Positions 24,893 to 35,475 of a stretch of DNA of 64,000 nt are shown piece after piece. Source of the DNA: Cephalotrichum gorgonifer (lineage: Eukaryota; Ascomycota; Sordariomycetes; Microascales; Microascaceae); NCBI GenBank assembly GCA_900312665.1, contig ONZQ02000018.1:582264-646263 (forward strand), read 5' to 3'. The notes beneath the pieces were generated by a model. It was not told the origin of the DNA. It searched no databases and was given only the letters and a program-made list of their open reading frames with translations. Position numbers and translations under genes: made by a program. Position 1 is the stretch's first letter. Every line of letters starts with the position of its first letter.

Positions 24893-27800
24893 TTACTCTT
24901 CACCCTCGTCCGCAACCGGCGGCTCGCTTCGAACCGGGTCCTCCTCCGCTGGCGGCTCCGCAACCGGTGGCTCATTTCGGACTGGGCCCTCCTCCGCCGG
25001 CGGCTCTTGTTCGGCCGGAGGCTCCTGTTCGGCCGGCGGCGCCTCTCCAGCGGGAGCATTCTCAAGTGCGAGAATCTTGTCCGCCGCGTGCTCCGCGATA
25101 ATTACAATCATGGCCGAGGGGTTACCCGTCATCATGCCGGGCATGATGGAGCCGTCAACGACGAACAGGTTGTCCATACCGTAGACCTTGGTGTTGGTGT
25201 CCACCACGGCCGACCCGCCCTCACGGCCATCGTCCTCACCAATCTTGTTGGTCCCCAGCCAGTGGTTGGAGCGGCGGCTGACGCTGACAATCATCTATGG
25301 TGTCCCAGGTTAGAGCTCCAGTCAAGCGGGAGAAGAAAAAAAAGGGGGGGGGGACACAGCGCGAGGACGGTGGTGATTTGGGCTTACATTGTCAACGTAT
25401 TCCTCGGAGGTGACGTTATCAGCGGGCGAGAGGAACTTCAGGTTGGGAACATCAGCGAGGGCCTGTCGGATGTTTTCGAGACCCTGGATGAGGGCCTCGC
25501 GGTCACCCTTATCGCCCCTGAGGTAGGGAAGAGTGGCCACCCGGGTCGTAAGCGCCGGCGTGATAGCCATGCGGCCACGGGACACGACTCCACGGCCGAG
25601 GTACTGGCTCATGGTAATGGTGTCTGTAGTGGAAACCCTCACGTTAGTCAAATTTCACAGCGCCTCCTCGGACCTCTTTGGTCTTATCTCTACGTTCAGA
25701 AGAGGGACAGGAACTTACGGTTTCCGAAGAAGTCCAAGCTGCCTTCCATGCGGCTAGTCCACTGGAGCTGGCGGGTAGTCCCATCGCTGACGGTGATGTC
25801 GTCCCAGATCATGGGACCGATGTTGGGAGCGGCCGCCGCGAGGATACCAGACCTGTCCTCGAGATACATCTTCTTGTCCGCCTCGATGGGATCCCACCAG
25901 GCCTCGGTGTAGTTGTACTGGAAAACGTCGGGATGCTCGACCACGACGTCGGTGTTGAGGTGGTCCATGAGGTTCTCGCCGACGGGGAGCTCGATCCAGT
26001 CGCTGTCGGCAAGGAAAGTCTCACCGTCCAGGGCAGAGTTGGCCACGATCGTGAGCTGGTCAGCGGGGCCGATTCCGCTCCTCATGAGAAGCTTGGCCGA
26101 GCCGAAAGTTCCGGCGGAGACGACGACCCTGCCGTTCTCCGCCAGCTTGATGGTGCCGGAGTGGCCGGTGGCGGCCGCGCACTGCAGCTCAACCCCGGTG
26201 ACGCGGCTGCCCTCGCGGATGAGACGCCTGACCGAGGTGTCGGTCCAGAGGCTGAAGTTCTCCCTCCGGCTGGCGGTGACAAGGTAGGTGGCCAGGGGGC
26301 CGCCTCGCTCGGCATTCGAGAACATGAAGGTTGTGTGCCCGAAGGTGCGGTTCTTCTGGTCGTTGCTGGCGTTGGGGTTGTCCAAGTAAGTCCATCCGGC
26401 CTCGTTAAGACCCGCCTCAAGCACATCGTAGCCCTCGCGCTGGTAGAGGATTCCGTCCCTGGAGGGGATGGTCGTGCCGGGGATGCGGGAGAAGACGCGC
26501 CTGGTGGCGGCGGCGACGTCGTCATTCTTCCAGCCAGCGGGGAAGTTGTCGTCCCAGTCAAGGGGGTGGGGCTATAGACGGAAGTTCTCTTAGTACCTAT
26601 ACCAGAAATTGGGGACCACGAGATGGGACGGCGCTGGAGAAGAAGACTTACCTTCCACCAGAGACCAGCGTTGACGGCGGTTCCTCCACCGAGAACGCAC
26701 CCGGCGATCTGATCCATGTCGGTGCAGACGATGCCGGTGGAGTCGTGCCAGATCTGGTTGCAGAGGCCGGGGACGTCGAACCGAGTGAGGGCCTCGCCCT
26801 CGAGCCACTCGGGCTTCAGCGTACCTCCCCACCTGGCGGTGGATCGGACGCCCTTCTCGATGAGGAGGACCTTGTGGCCGGCCTCGGACAGGCGGTCAGC
26901 GACGGGGATGCCACCGGCACCGGCACCGATGACGACGTAGTCGAAGGTGTCGTCCTCGCCGACGGCCGTGCATTTGAGGCCCTCGGGCACATCCGGGACC
27001 TCAGACTCAACGGGCTCTTCGGGGGTCTCGGTCTCAACTGGTTCTTCTGGGGTGTCAGTTCCACTGGGCTCTTCTGTGCTTTCAGTCTCGGAAGGCTCTT
27101 CCGAGCTTTGGGTCTCAGTGGGCTCTTCCGTGCTTTCAGTCTCAGTGGGCTCTTCTGGGGCTTCGGTCTCAGTGGGCTGCTCAGTCTCAGTAGCCTGAGT
27201 TGGCACACCGATTTCAAGGTCTACTTCAGGGGTAGAAGTTGCAGAAGGGGCTCCGGCTTCGGAGGTATCTTCGGGGCCTTCTGGCTCTGACGTCTCAGAG
27301 GGCTCTTCTTGCTCCGAGGTCGTAGAGGGGACCCAGGGCTCTGGCCAAAATGTGGGAGTAGGTCGGAGAGGGCGGGAGGTCCGGGGGGACTCTTCCGACA
27401 CTGTCGTCTCAGAGGGCTCTTCCGGCTCTGACGTCTCAGAGGGCTCCTCTGGCTCCAAAGTCTGGGAGGTCTCTGAAGCCTCGGGGGGCTCAGACCGGGT
27501 GCGGGTGCGGGTGCGGGTGGGGGTAGGACGTGGTGGCAGGGATGGCCTCCGGGTGCTTGACCTCCGGGTGCTTGGAGAATCCTCCTCATCCTCATCTTCT
27601 TCGTCCCAGAAGCCATCCCAGAAGTCATCCCAGAAGTCACCCCAGGAATCATCCTCATCCTCGTCATCCTCATCCCAGGGATCATCGGGCCAACTTGGGA
27701 AACCAAATCCAGGTCCGTCGTCTCCCGGGCGGGGGCGGCGTTGTCGGGATTGTAGCGATAGGCGAGACGGAGATAAAGACTTTGACTCACCTTCGCCACC

Positions 27801-28889
27801 GGTCTCCTCAGGTGCCTCCGTCGGGGTAGGTTCCTCCTCTACCGGTTCCTCTGTCGCGGTAGGTTCGGTTGCGGGTTCTGTCTCTGCGGGGGGTTCGACC
27901 GGCTCGCTACCGCATCCAGCGACGGTCTTCGTCGCCAGGGCGGCCCACTCGTCGTAGGAAGGGTTCGCGGCGCCGCCGTCTAGGGGAACGCCCCACTGTC
28001 CAAATCCATCGTCATGGAATCCAAAAGTGATGTCCTTGGGGCAGCCGGAGTTCTGGGGGGCCTCGCTGCCCTGAGCTCGGCCGCCGACGAGGAAGCCGCC
28101 GGAGGTGGAGACGCCGCCGGTGATACCGTTGTGGTCCCAGGCGAAGCAGCCCTGGCAGCGGTAAAGGATTTCATAGCCCGTGTCGTCGACCTTGGAGCTG
28201 ATTTGGGTCAGGGTGGCGTTTCCAGCGTATTCCATGGGCATGGAGTAGCCGTCGGCGTATCTGAAAGAGGTGAGGACTTGGTCCTCGTGGGGCCAGACGA
28301 CGAGGAGCAGGGACTGGGTCATCTGGCCTGACTGGCCGTGGGAGAAGCCGCACCAGCCCTTCTTGTCCGACGCGCTGCTGGCACATCTCTGGGAGAGGGA
28401 GGTCTCGGTTAGTCACTCGGCTCTCAATAGCTTGGGATTGGGATATTCTCCCAGCAGATCCCACAGCACTCGAGCAGTATCCCTCCCGAACCAGACGTCG
28501 GTGGAGTACAGACGAGCTCAGAATAGGGAATGGTATCATTCAGGGGCAACCCGATCTTGAATTCCAAGCCCCTGACGACAGAAGATCCCACATACCAAGC
28601 GGCCGATATATTCATCGGCGTCCGTCTCGAGGGCGGTCTCAGGTACTACGATACCAAAGGTATACTCCGCACCCACACCCTGCGTCCAGGATACAAACTC
28701 GATGCCAGTGTCTTCATCTTTGTACAGATCCTGGGCAAAGGCTAGAGAGGCTATCCAGGTCCGGCATGGTCAGCAAGGCGGCACCAGGGGGAGAGAAGTT
28801 GAGCCGAGATGTGGTTGCCAGCTCAGGAGGCAATACTCACAGAAGGACGCTGCCCCAAGGGCTGTGGCGAGAGTTCGCGGAACCAGCAT
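24893..28889 (-). CDS. Cellobiose dehydrogenase (AA8 cytochrome + AA3_1 GMC) with long linker
   Basis: Secreted flavocytochrome that oxidises cellobiose at FAD and passes electrons through heme b to acceptors such as AA9 LPMOs. Exons: 28889-28841, 28750-28596, 28388-26652, 26571-25719, 25623-25388, 25294-24893, giving 1143 residues; known CDHs have roughly 750-830. The signal peptide is residues 1-22 (MLVPRTLATALGAASFSLAFAQ). The cytochrome domain runs to ~228, with heme ligands by alignment at Met91 (GQMTQ) and His193 (GFHDDGFGQW) and a YRCQGCFAWDHNG block. A low-complexity linker spans ~230-540. The GMC domain starts at FDYVVIGAGAGG (550); active-site His1021 (RSNHWLGTN) and Asn1068 (TGNPSAMI). 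The Pro/Glu-rich tail has no CBM1. A 69-base in-frame candidate intron (27790-27722, GTGAGT...GGGAG) inside the linker could shorten it by 23 residues. Confidence 0.93.
26975..27905 (-). repeat. Low-complexity repeat tract encoding the CDH interdomain linker
   Basis: About 930 bases encode degenerate short repeats. The distal part has EEPTETES-type units (Glu-Glu-Pro-x-Glu-Thr). The middle has SEPEEPSET units and a TRTRTRTR run. The 5' part has an Asp/Trp-rich block of FWD units near 27580-27690. Thr, Ser and Pro content suits heavy O-glycosylation, which would keep the linker extended. Confidence 0.85.
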
Positions 28890-31721
28890 TGTGTCCTATC
28901 GGTGAGCGTACTAGTTCGGGATAGGAGGGACGTAGAGGACAAGGGAGGGAGGACCCAAGACCCGGAGAAGGGGGCGGGAGAGCTGGGTTTAATATGAGTT
29001 TGCACGGCCGCGGCCATTGGCAGCGGAAGGGCGGCTACAGGGGTCCGAAGGCACGAAGGGACGACCCGGGCATTTCTTTTTTCATTGTCGTCCGGCTCGT
29101 GTCTGTGGAAGAGAGAGGTTAATTAGGCTCGTCCATGGTTGCTCGTTTAGGCCTCGGGACGGGAACAATGGCCGGCGGGCGGTCATTTGGAGAATAATAT
29201 GAAGGTCAAGATGAGAGGTGCAATATGGATGTAGATCTGAAGCGAGCTCCGGAAAAGGGGGGGAGGGGAGAGGGTTCCCTGCTGCAGGAACATGACCGGT
29301 AGGATGGGCCCGAGTGGCTCGCCAGATTGAAATGTGGGGGAGCTTAGACGAGGTTGATATTGGGTTCTTTCTACCCCGTGCAAGCGAGTACATGGCATTT
29401 CAAATAGCTTACGGGGCGAGGCCGGCAATGGGGGGGGGAGGGAAACACCCCGGCCGCCGAGTACGGCAAGTTAGACGTTAAGACGTTAGCTATTAGTCCG
29501 GTAGAGGGGAAGCGGGAAGCGGGAAGGAGGAAGCAAGGGGATTGAGCTGTTCTCAATGACAGGATCAGCGGCTGTCTGCGCCAGCGTCTCCCGCGGCTCT
29601 GTGTAGTCGATATGATCGCCATTGCCTCTCGAGCCTCCACAACAGAGGCCAATCTCGGGTAGAAAGTATTAAGAATTAGCACAGCTGTGCTCCGATCACA
29701 ATTTCTGTGGAGGCGATGTGGGAGGTCACAAATGCGGAGCTGTGTCCGAGGTCCGGCCAAACGTATCGAATCAAGGGTAGACCAGTAGGATATACCCACA
29801 TTAGATGAGGGCTATAATCAAAGTCACGGTTCATGAAATCATACAAGTAAGTGAGACGGCAATTGGGTTGGGAGAGGGAGAGGGGGAGGGGAAGGGGAGA
29901 AAAGGAGACTCGGCTCGGGTACACCGATTTGAGAAGCCGGGCAGGAAGTCAGTGTCGCCGCTGCCACAATGTGCTTCTCCACGTGGGGCCGGGCCGGGGT
30001 TGTGGGGCGAGCCAGCCTCACTAGCAATGATTAAGTGGACGGTACATTTTCCCACGCAAATATGGATCGTCAACTGCTGTATGTGTACCAAGTCTACCTC
30101 TCAATCCGCTAAGGCCATGCATTAAACAAGGAAGGAGTCTCTCTCTAGTTATTCCGTACTTGCATCTGAGACGCCGTTTCCGCCATCCTCCATATCCTTC
30201 CCCTTCCTCGACCATCAAGTCATTCGTCTCTCATACAATTCATTCGTATCTCACCTCCTCCAACCCACCAACCATTTCTCTCGCCGTCTTATCCGTTCTA
30301 CAAGGCAGGGTCCAAATATCTCAGCCAGATTGACCCCAACGACAGACTGCATAGTCCCCGTTCGCCCATGATATATACTGACATTGCCGCACTCTGGTTA
30401 AATAATGCCTGTCTAAATATCGGGCACAATTAACCGTCTCGCCGATAGGCAGGTTTCGCCACAGACAGGGAGAGGGAGAGGGAGGACAAAAGACAATAGC
30501 CCGCCCGGCCTGTCTCTCTCTCTATCTCTTGTCTGATTTGATATCGATCGCCTCCCATTGGAGAGCCGAGCAGTATCAACACCCCCCCCCCCCCCCCAAA
30601 TCACTCCCCCCCCAGTGAGGAGGGAAGGGAAGGAACTCGAGCTTCTCTCCCCCGCCATCCCCTCCCCTCCCCCGGCTCGGAGTTTTGCCGCCTCATCGGC
30701 TGTCGCCCTTGGCGCAGACTGCCTGCGTGTCTGCCCGCCTGCCCGTCGGGTTCGCTTCCCGTTCTGCTGCTGACCTCCTTCCTTCCCCCGCATATTCTCA
30801 CAAATTGAGAGATGCAAGGCGCAGGGTCACGGTGCTGATCCTCTGACGGCTCCTGGGACCGCCCTGAGTCGCGTTAGGTGGTCTTGGCGAAGTCGATCCG
30901 GTATCCGAGGGCCATCGTTGTTGCCGATCGCCACTGGTTATACAACACAGGCAAAAGGTGTTCCCCCCAGCGATTGGTCTATACAACCAAGACGTACAAC
31001 CAAGACCGTCGCCACCGTTCCCCAGAACTGTGGGGAGCGGTGCTCTACTTGTATGGGGCACGATTTCGATCACTAGTCAGCGAGCTTGCTGTCCGCTCTT
31101 CGGGATTGTCGCCGAATCAACCTCCGGACCTGGGACTTCAGGAGTTGGCTCTGCCACCTACGGGACAACCTGAGCCGACGCGGGAGAACCAGTGTACCCC
31201 CCATGACGTCTGACTTATATGATCTGCCTCGATACCCCAGCATCAATGCTCCACGGCTCGTCCCTGCCTCTCATTTTAACTAGCCTTGTCCAGGACTGGC
31301 AAATCCTGCAATCCCCCGAGGGACCCTATACCTCAGATTCCTCTATACCCCTTCCACTTGCTGTGCGCCAAAAGAGGGAACCGGACAGCTATGCTCCGCC
31401 CCCGTGCGTATCCCATGGGAGGCTCTACGCTTGCGCGCACGCGTATTCTCTCAAGGAAGAGTGCCGCGATGTATCTAAGAAATGTCGTTTGGTATCTCGT
31501 GCCCATAAGTAGAACGTAACGATACGGCCCCAAGTAGCGACACATTCTCGAGTAAACCAGTTATTATAAGTATACTAGTCCCCGAGACGAGGATTTAGGT
31601 TTGAGCATATTCTATTTCTCGACTTGTAGACTCAGACAATTATCATCTCTGATCTTGCCGATCTTATTCCCACGAAGCCATAACATAGTAAGGAAACGCC
31701 GACACCAGTCTCAGAGAAGCC
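28890..31721. promoter_or_regulatory. Long divergent intergenic region between CDH and first AA9 LPMO
   Basis: 2.8 kb between the start codons of CDH (-) and AA9 (+), likely holding the control elements of both. GGCAAA/GGCAAT sequences, which fit the GGCW3 core reported for Xyr1-type cellulase regulators, occur at 29424, 29858, 30950 and 31299; this density could be chance. A run of 16 C lies at 30582-30597. No conserved coding segment is seen. Confidence 0.5.
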
Positions 31722-32999
31722 ATGAAGCTTCCACTCGCCCTAAACCTCGTAGCCACCGGCCTACTTTCCGGAGTCTCCGCCCACACGATCTTCCTCCAGC
31801 TCAATGTCGATGGGACCACCTATGGTAGTGTCCCCCCTCCCCTAGATCTACTTACCTCCCCTCGTCCCCGTGAGCTAATGTACGAATCGATGTCAAGACA
31901 TTGGCCACGGTGTCAGAGTTCCCACGTACGATGGGGTAAGAAATCGCCCGCCCAGCTCCTTTCTTGAGATATCCGGGGATTCCCTAACAAGCGCGGGTAT
32001 ACAGCCTCAAACAAATGTAAACGCGGATGTGATGGCCTGCAACGGCCCACCGAACCCCACAACTCCGAGCCCGCATATCATACCCGTGAAGGCTGGGTCG
32101 GACGTGAAGGCTATCTGGCGCCACACCTTGGACTGTTCGTTTCCCCCATCCTCATCCCTCACCTGGTGTTCTCCGCCCCGCCCCCCCTTGCTAATAATAT
32201 CCCCTAGCTGGTCCGGGGGACGTCATGGATCCTAGCCACAAGGGACCCGTCCTCGCGTACCTGAAGAAGGTGGATGACGCCACTAGCGACCCTGGCACCG
32301 GTGCTGGGTGGTAAGTTTCGCCCCGGGACGTGCATCCCGGATGGAAAGAAAAACAGACAAAAAGGACCATATCTGACACGATGATGTTCAGGTTCAATAT
32401 CCAGAAGAAGGGCCTCGAGGGCTCTGTGTGGGCCACGGACGAGGTGATCAAGTCCGGGGGCGAGCAGGTCATCCATATCCCCGCCTGCATCGAGGACGGG
32501 CAGTATCTCCTCCGCGCCGAGATGATCGCCCTCCACGGGGCGGGGAGCCCGGGTGGGGCGCAGTTCTATGTGCGTTGATAGCCCGATCTCCTTATAAGAT
32601 TATGGATCTTAGGTTACAGATTCTCGAAGGGTCAGGGCGCGCTGCCTGTGTCTGTGTGGACGCGAGCTAATCCTATGGTCAAACGCTAGATGGAGTGTGC
32701 GCAGATCGAGGTGACCGGCGGTTCGGGCTCGGCGAAGCCGGAGTTGGTTAGCATTCCGGGGGTGTATCCCGTAAGTATACCGCAGTTCGGAAATGGACCC
32801 CATGGCTAGGTTTGGACGCTGACAGAAGGGGATCCCGACAGGCGAACCACCCGGGAATCGTGGTTAATATCTACAGTGGATTATCGAACGGATACCAGAC
32901 ACCAGGTAATGCCGGTCCCTCGCCCTCGCCTTACAGGTTGGATTTACAAGCACTAACACTAGACCGGGGACAATAGGTTCGGCGACGCTCGAGTGTTAG
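31722..32999 (+). CDS. AA9 lytic polysaccharide monooxygenase (first copy)
   Basis: Secreted copper enzyme that oxidatively cleaves crystalline cellulose or related glucans. Eight exons: 31722-31824, 31898-31935, 32005-32134, 32208-32310, 32392-32569, 32690-32770, 32842-32905, 32977-32999, giving 239 residues. A 20-residue signal peptide ends in SA, exposing His21, the N-terminal ligand of the histidine brace (HTIFLQL). The second brace His is His101 (DPSHKGPVLAYLKKV) and the axial Tyr is Tyr184 (GGAQFYMEC), with conserved His173 and Gln182. The final Cys (ATLEC) is a usual disulfide position. There is no CBM1. The intron 3 donor is GTTCGT, chosen because it alone keeps TLDSGPGDVMDPS in frame. 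The acceptors at 32841 and 32976 were preferred to nearer AGs for the same reason. Confidence 0.92.
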
Positions 33000-35475
33000 A
33001 TTTTGTAGAGGTAGTGGCGGGGAATACATGGCCTCGGTCTCGCATTTTGCATATCGTGCCTCTCTCTTCTCCCCCTCCTTCTCCCTTTTCTTGGGTGCTC
33101 AGGTAGATCCAGCACATGGGGGAAATGGGAATTTCCATGTACGACAGGGCGGGACTACTTCGTATATGAAGCTCGTATTGCACATACAACGGAGCAGACT
33201 CTTGTTCTCATAAGAGGAAAACGATCGCCCCCTTGGCACTAAGAGGTTGAGTCACCTGGTCATCCATGACCACTCCTCAAGATGGTAGAAACCCGGGGTT
33301 GTAAATCCGGATCGGACAGGCCGGGACGCCCGCATCGGAGCCGTCGGGCTCGGCTCCGGCGTGTAGAGGACATGTCGCGATAGGCGGAATAGTATTTTCA
33401 GCTCAATCTTGCTCGCAAGTTTTCTTCCCCCCTCTCCTCTCACAGGATGGACTAGACGTCAGAGGGGATCCTCCTTCTAGAGAGAACATTCTATACAGAC
33501 AGCGGCGCCTTGGCAATCTCGCCGCACTACCGTCGAGTCCACGCGGTTACCAAGCCCATCTTTCCCGGGCGTTACGCGTGGAGGAGTACCCGGGGGGGTA
33601 GGTGGGGAGGAGCGAGATCGTGGGAGGGAGGGAGAAAAGGGTGGGGAGGGTGTTCGGAACTTGTAAGACGGCTGATGACAGCCAAGGTAGGTTTGTAGGG
33701 TATAGAAGAGGACGGGTACAAATAATATATGATGTACCCCCGTACGCAATATAACACTTGCACGGGGTTTATTGTTGAATCTGGGGTTGCGGTTTGTCAG
33801 TCAGCATTGATCAGCGCCTTCGCCTTCGCTTGTATTGGTGTTTGTACCTGTACCCGTGTTACTCCCCGTATAATAGCCGGGTGGCCAGCCCCATGAGCGA
33901 CATGCTGGGAAGATTGTGACTCTATCCAAACACACTTCCATCGATACTCAATACTCGATAGTGGACCAGCACAGGTCGTGTCGTACTGCGCTTTTATACC
34001 AACAACTATATGTATTTTGAAATCCTCACCATTCATATCAATCAACATCTCACGTCTCCTACGACCCTATCTTAATTGTCCGCTTACAAGTACGTACTCC
34101 GTACTGTCGCCTTGAGCAAGTTTCCGAACACCAATTCCAATTCCAAATTTCCAAAGTGCCTTTTCTCCGTCTTCTTTCCCCCGCGCCGCCACTCTTCCGG
34201 CCCCCCTGTCAAAAGTCATTTATATTATACAAGGTCCATATTAACCGTGCAAGAAGTACCACGTCGTACCCGCCGCCCCTCTTTATACTTTCCCCCCTTC
34301 GACCTTCCTTCTCTGTCGGAACTCTTTTCATCCGCGAACGACAGCACGCCCACCAGGGATCATCTCCAAAACTTAAATTATTTCTCCATCCAAGGAAAAA
34401 TACCATCCCATCATGTGTGATGCCTCCACCCTCTGCGTAATATATATCGTCCCCTTTAAGTGGACGGGGACGCGACGTCAGGTACTAACTACCCGCCCAT
34501 CTCTCTGTCTCACACGAGCACACATACGCACCAATGCCGAACAATGGAGACTAGGTGATGTCCGCAACCGGCCTTATTGCCTTGGTAGATCTTGCCCCTC
34601 TGCCGAGCGCCGATCAAAAGTTCATTGGCGGAAATGAGCCCGGTTTCCCACCTGGCCCTCCTCGCCGTGTTCGAGTGTTACTGCGAGGNNNNNNNNNNNN
34701 NNNNNNNNTGGTTCGCAGGGTATATCACCTTGACCTCTTGGCGGCCTCCAAAAGATCCAACGGGGATTCTGCCCGGTCGCGCGTCGTGTGCCTGTGTTCT
34801 GTGTCTATGCCTGCTGTCGCTTATGTTAGTTAACATCGTGACGCCAACTTGGCCTCAACAAGCGAACCCCGGGGCATGGGATCCCGCTTCGATCCCTCCT
34901 CGCCACCCTTACCAAGCCTCCGTTATAAGCCGTTCATGCCGCATTCAAGACCCATGACCCCCCTCCTCCAAGGATTTGACGCATCAAGGACGGGAGTTAG
35001 GCGTAGAGTGGCATCCAGGGAAGAACGCATGGCCCTTTGCCAAGCGTGGGCGTCTACTCGGCGCCCACCCTTAATGCCTGGGGCCAAGGGCTCCCCGGCC
35101 CGCCCTATCCTTACCTTTCGGGCCCCCAATTCCCGCTCATGTCGAGCCTGACTGGTGGGCTTTGCGACCTCCCATCCCCCGTGTCCCGGTGTTATTCGCA
35201 TCGCTCCATGCCGGTAATTACGCATGCGCGCCGTCTCGGCCGTTTCCCCTTGCCGTATATCCCCTCCATCCCGTAGTGATATAAGAAGGACCCTGTCAAC
35301 CTCGGCCGGTAACTACCGGTCCTTCTTAAGCCCAAATATCGCAGAGTCCGCACCCAACCTCACGACGGTATTCTGTGATTACTACCTATTCCTCTTACCG
35401 CCTCAGATCCGCCGTTTTCAGAGTCACTTACACACCCACCGTACCCTGAAACTTAAACGTGCCTACTCTTCTAAG
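33000..35475. other. Intergenic region between the two AA9 genes, with assembly gap
   Basis: 2.5 kb without a recognisable gene. Short frames around 33500-33750 and 34150-35150 show no family resemblance and no exon structure. The 20-N gap at 34689-34708 may hide missing sequence, so absence of a gene here is not fully proven. Confidence 0.5.
34689..34708. other. Assembly gap (20 N)
   Basis: Twenty consecutive undetermined bases. The round size suggests a placeholder rather than a measured length, so the AA9-AA9 distance is uncertain. Confidence 0.99.

Noticed and set aside
26745..27957. Open frames on the + strand through the CDH linker (Ser/Gly and Val-rich)
   Set aside because: They are produced by the repeat structure of the CDH linker on the other strand and lack starts, splice signals or family resemblance.
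33250..33370. Possible structured RNA (reverse strand, near the first AA9)
   Set aside because: Some inverted complementarity is visible, but no tRNA, snRNA or snoRNA box pattern could be completed.
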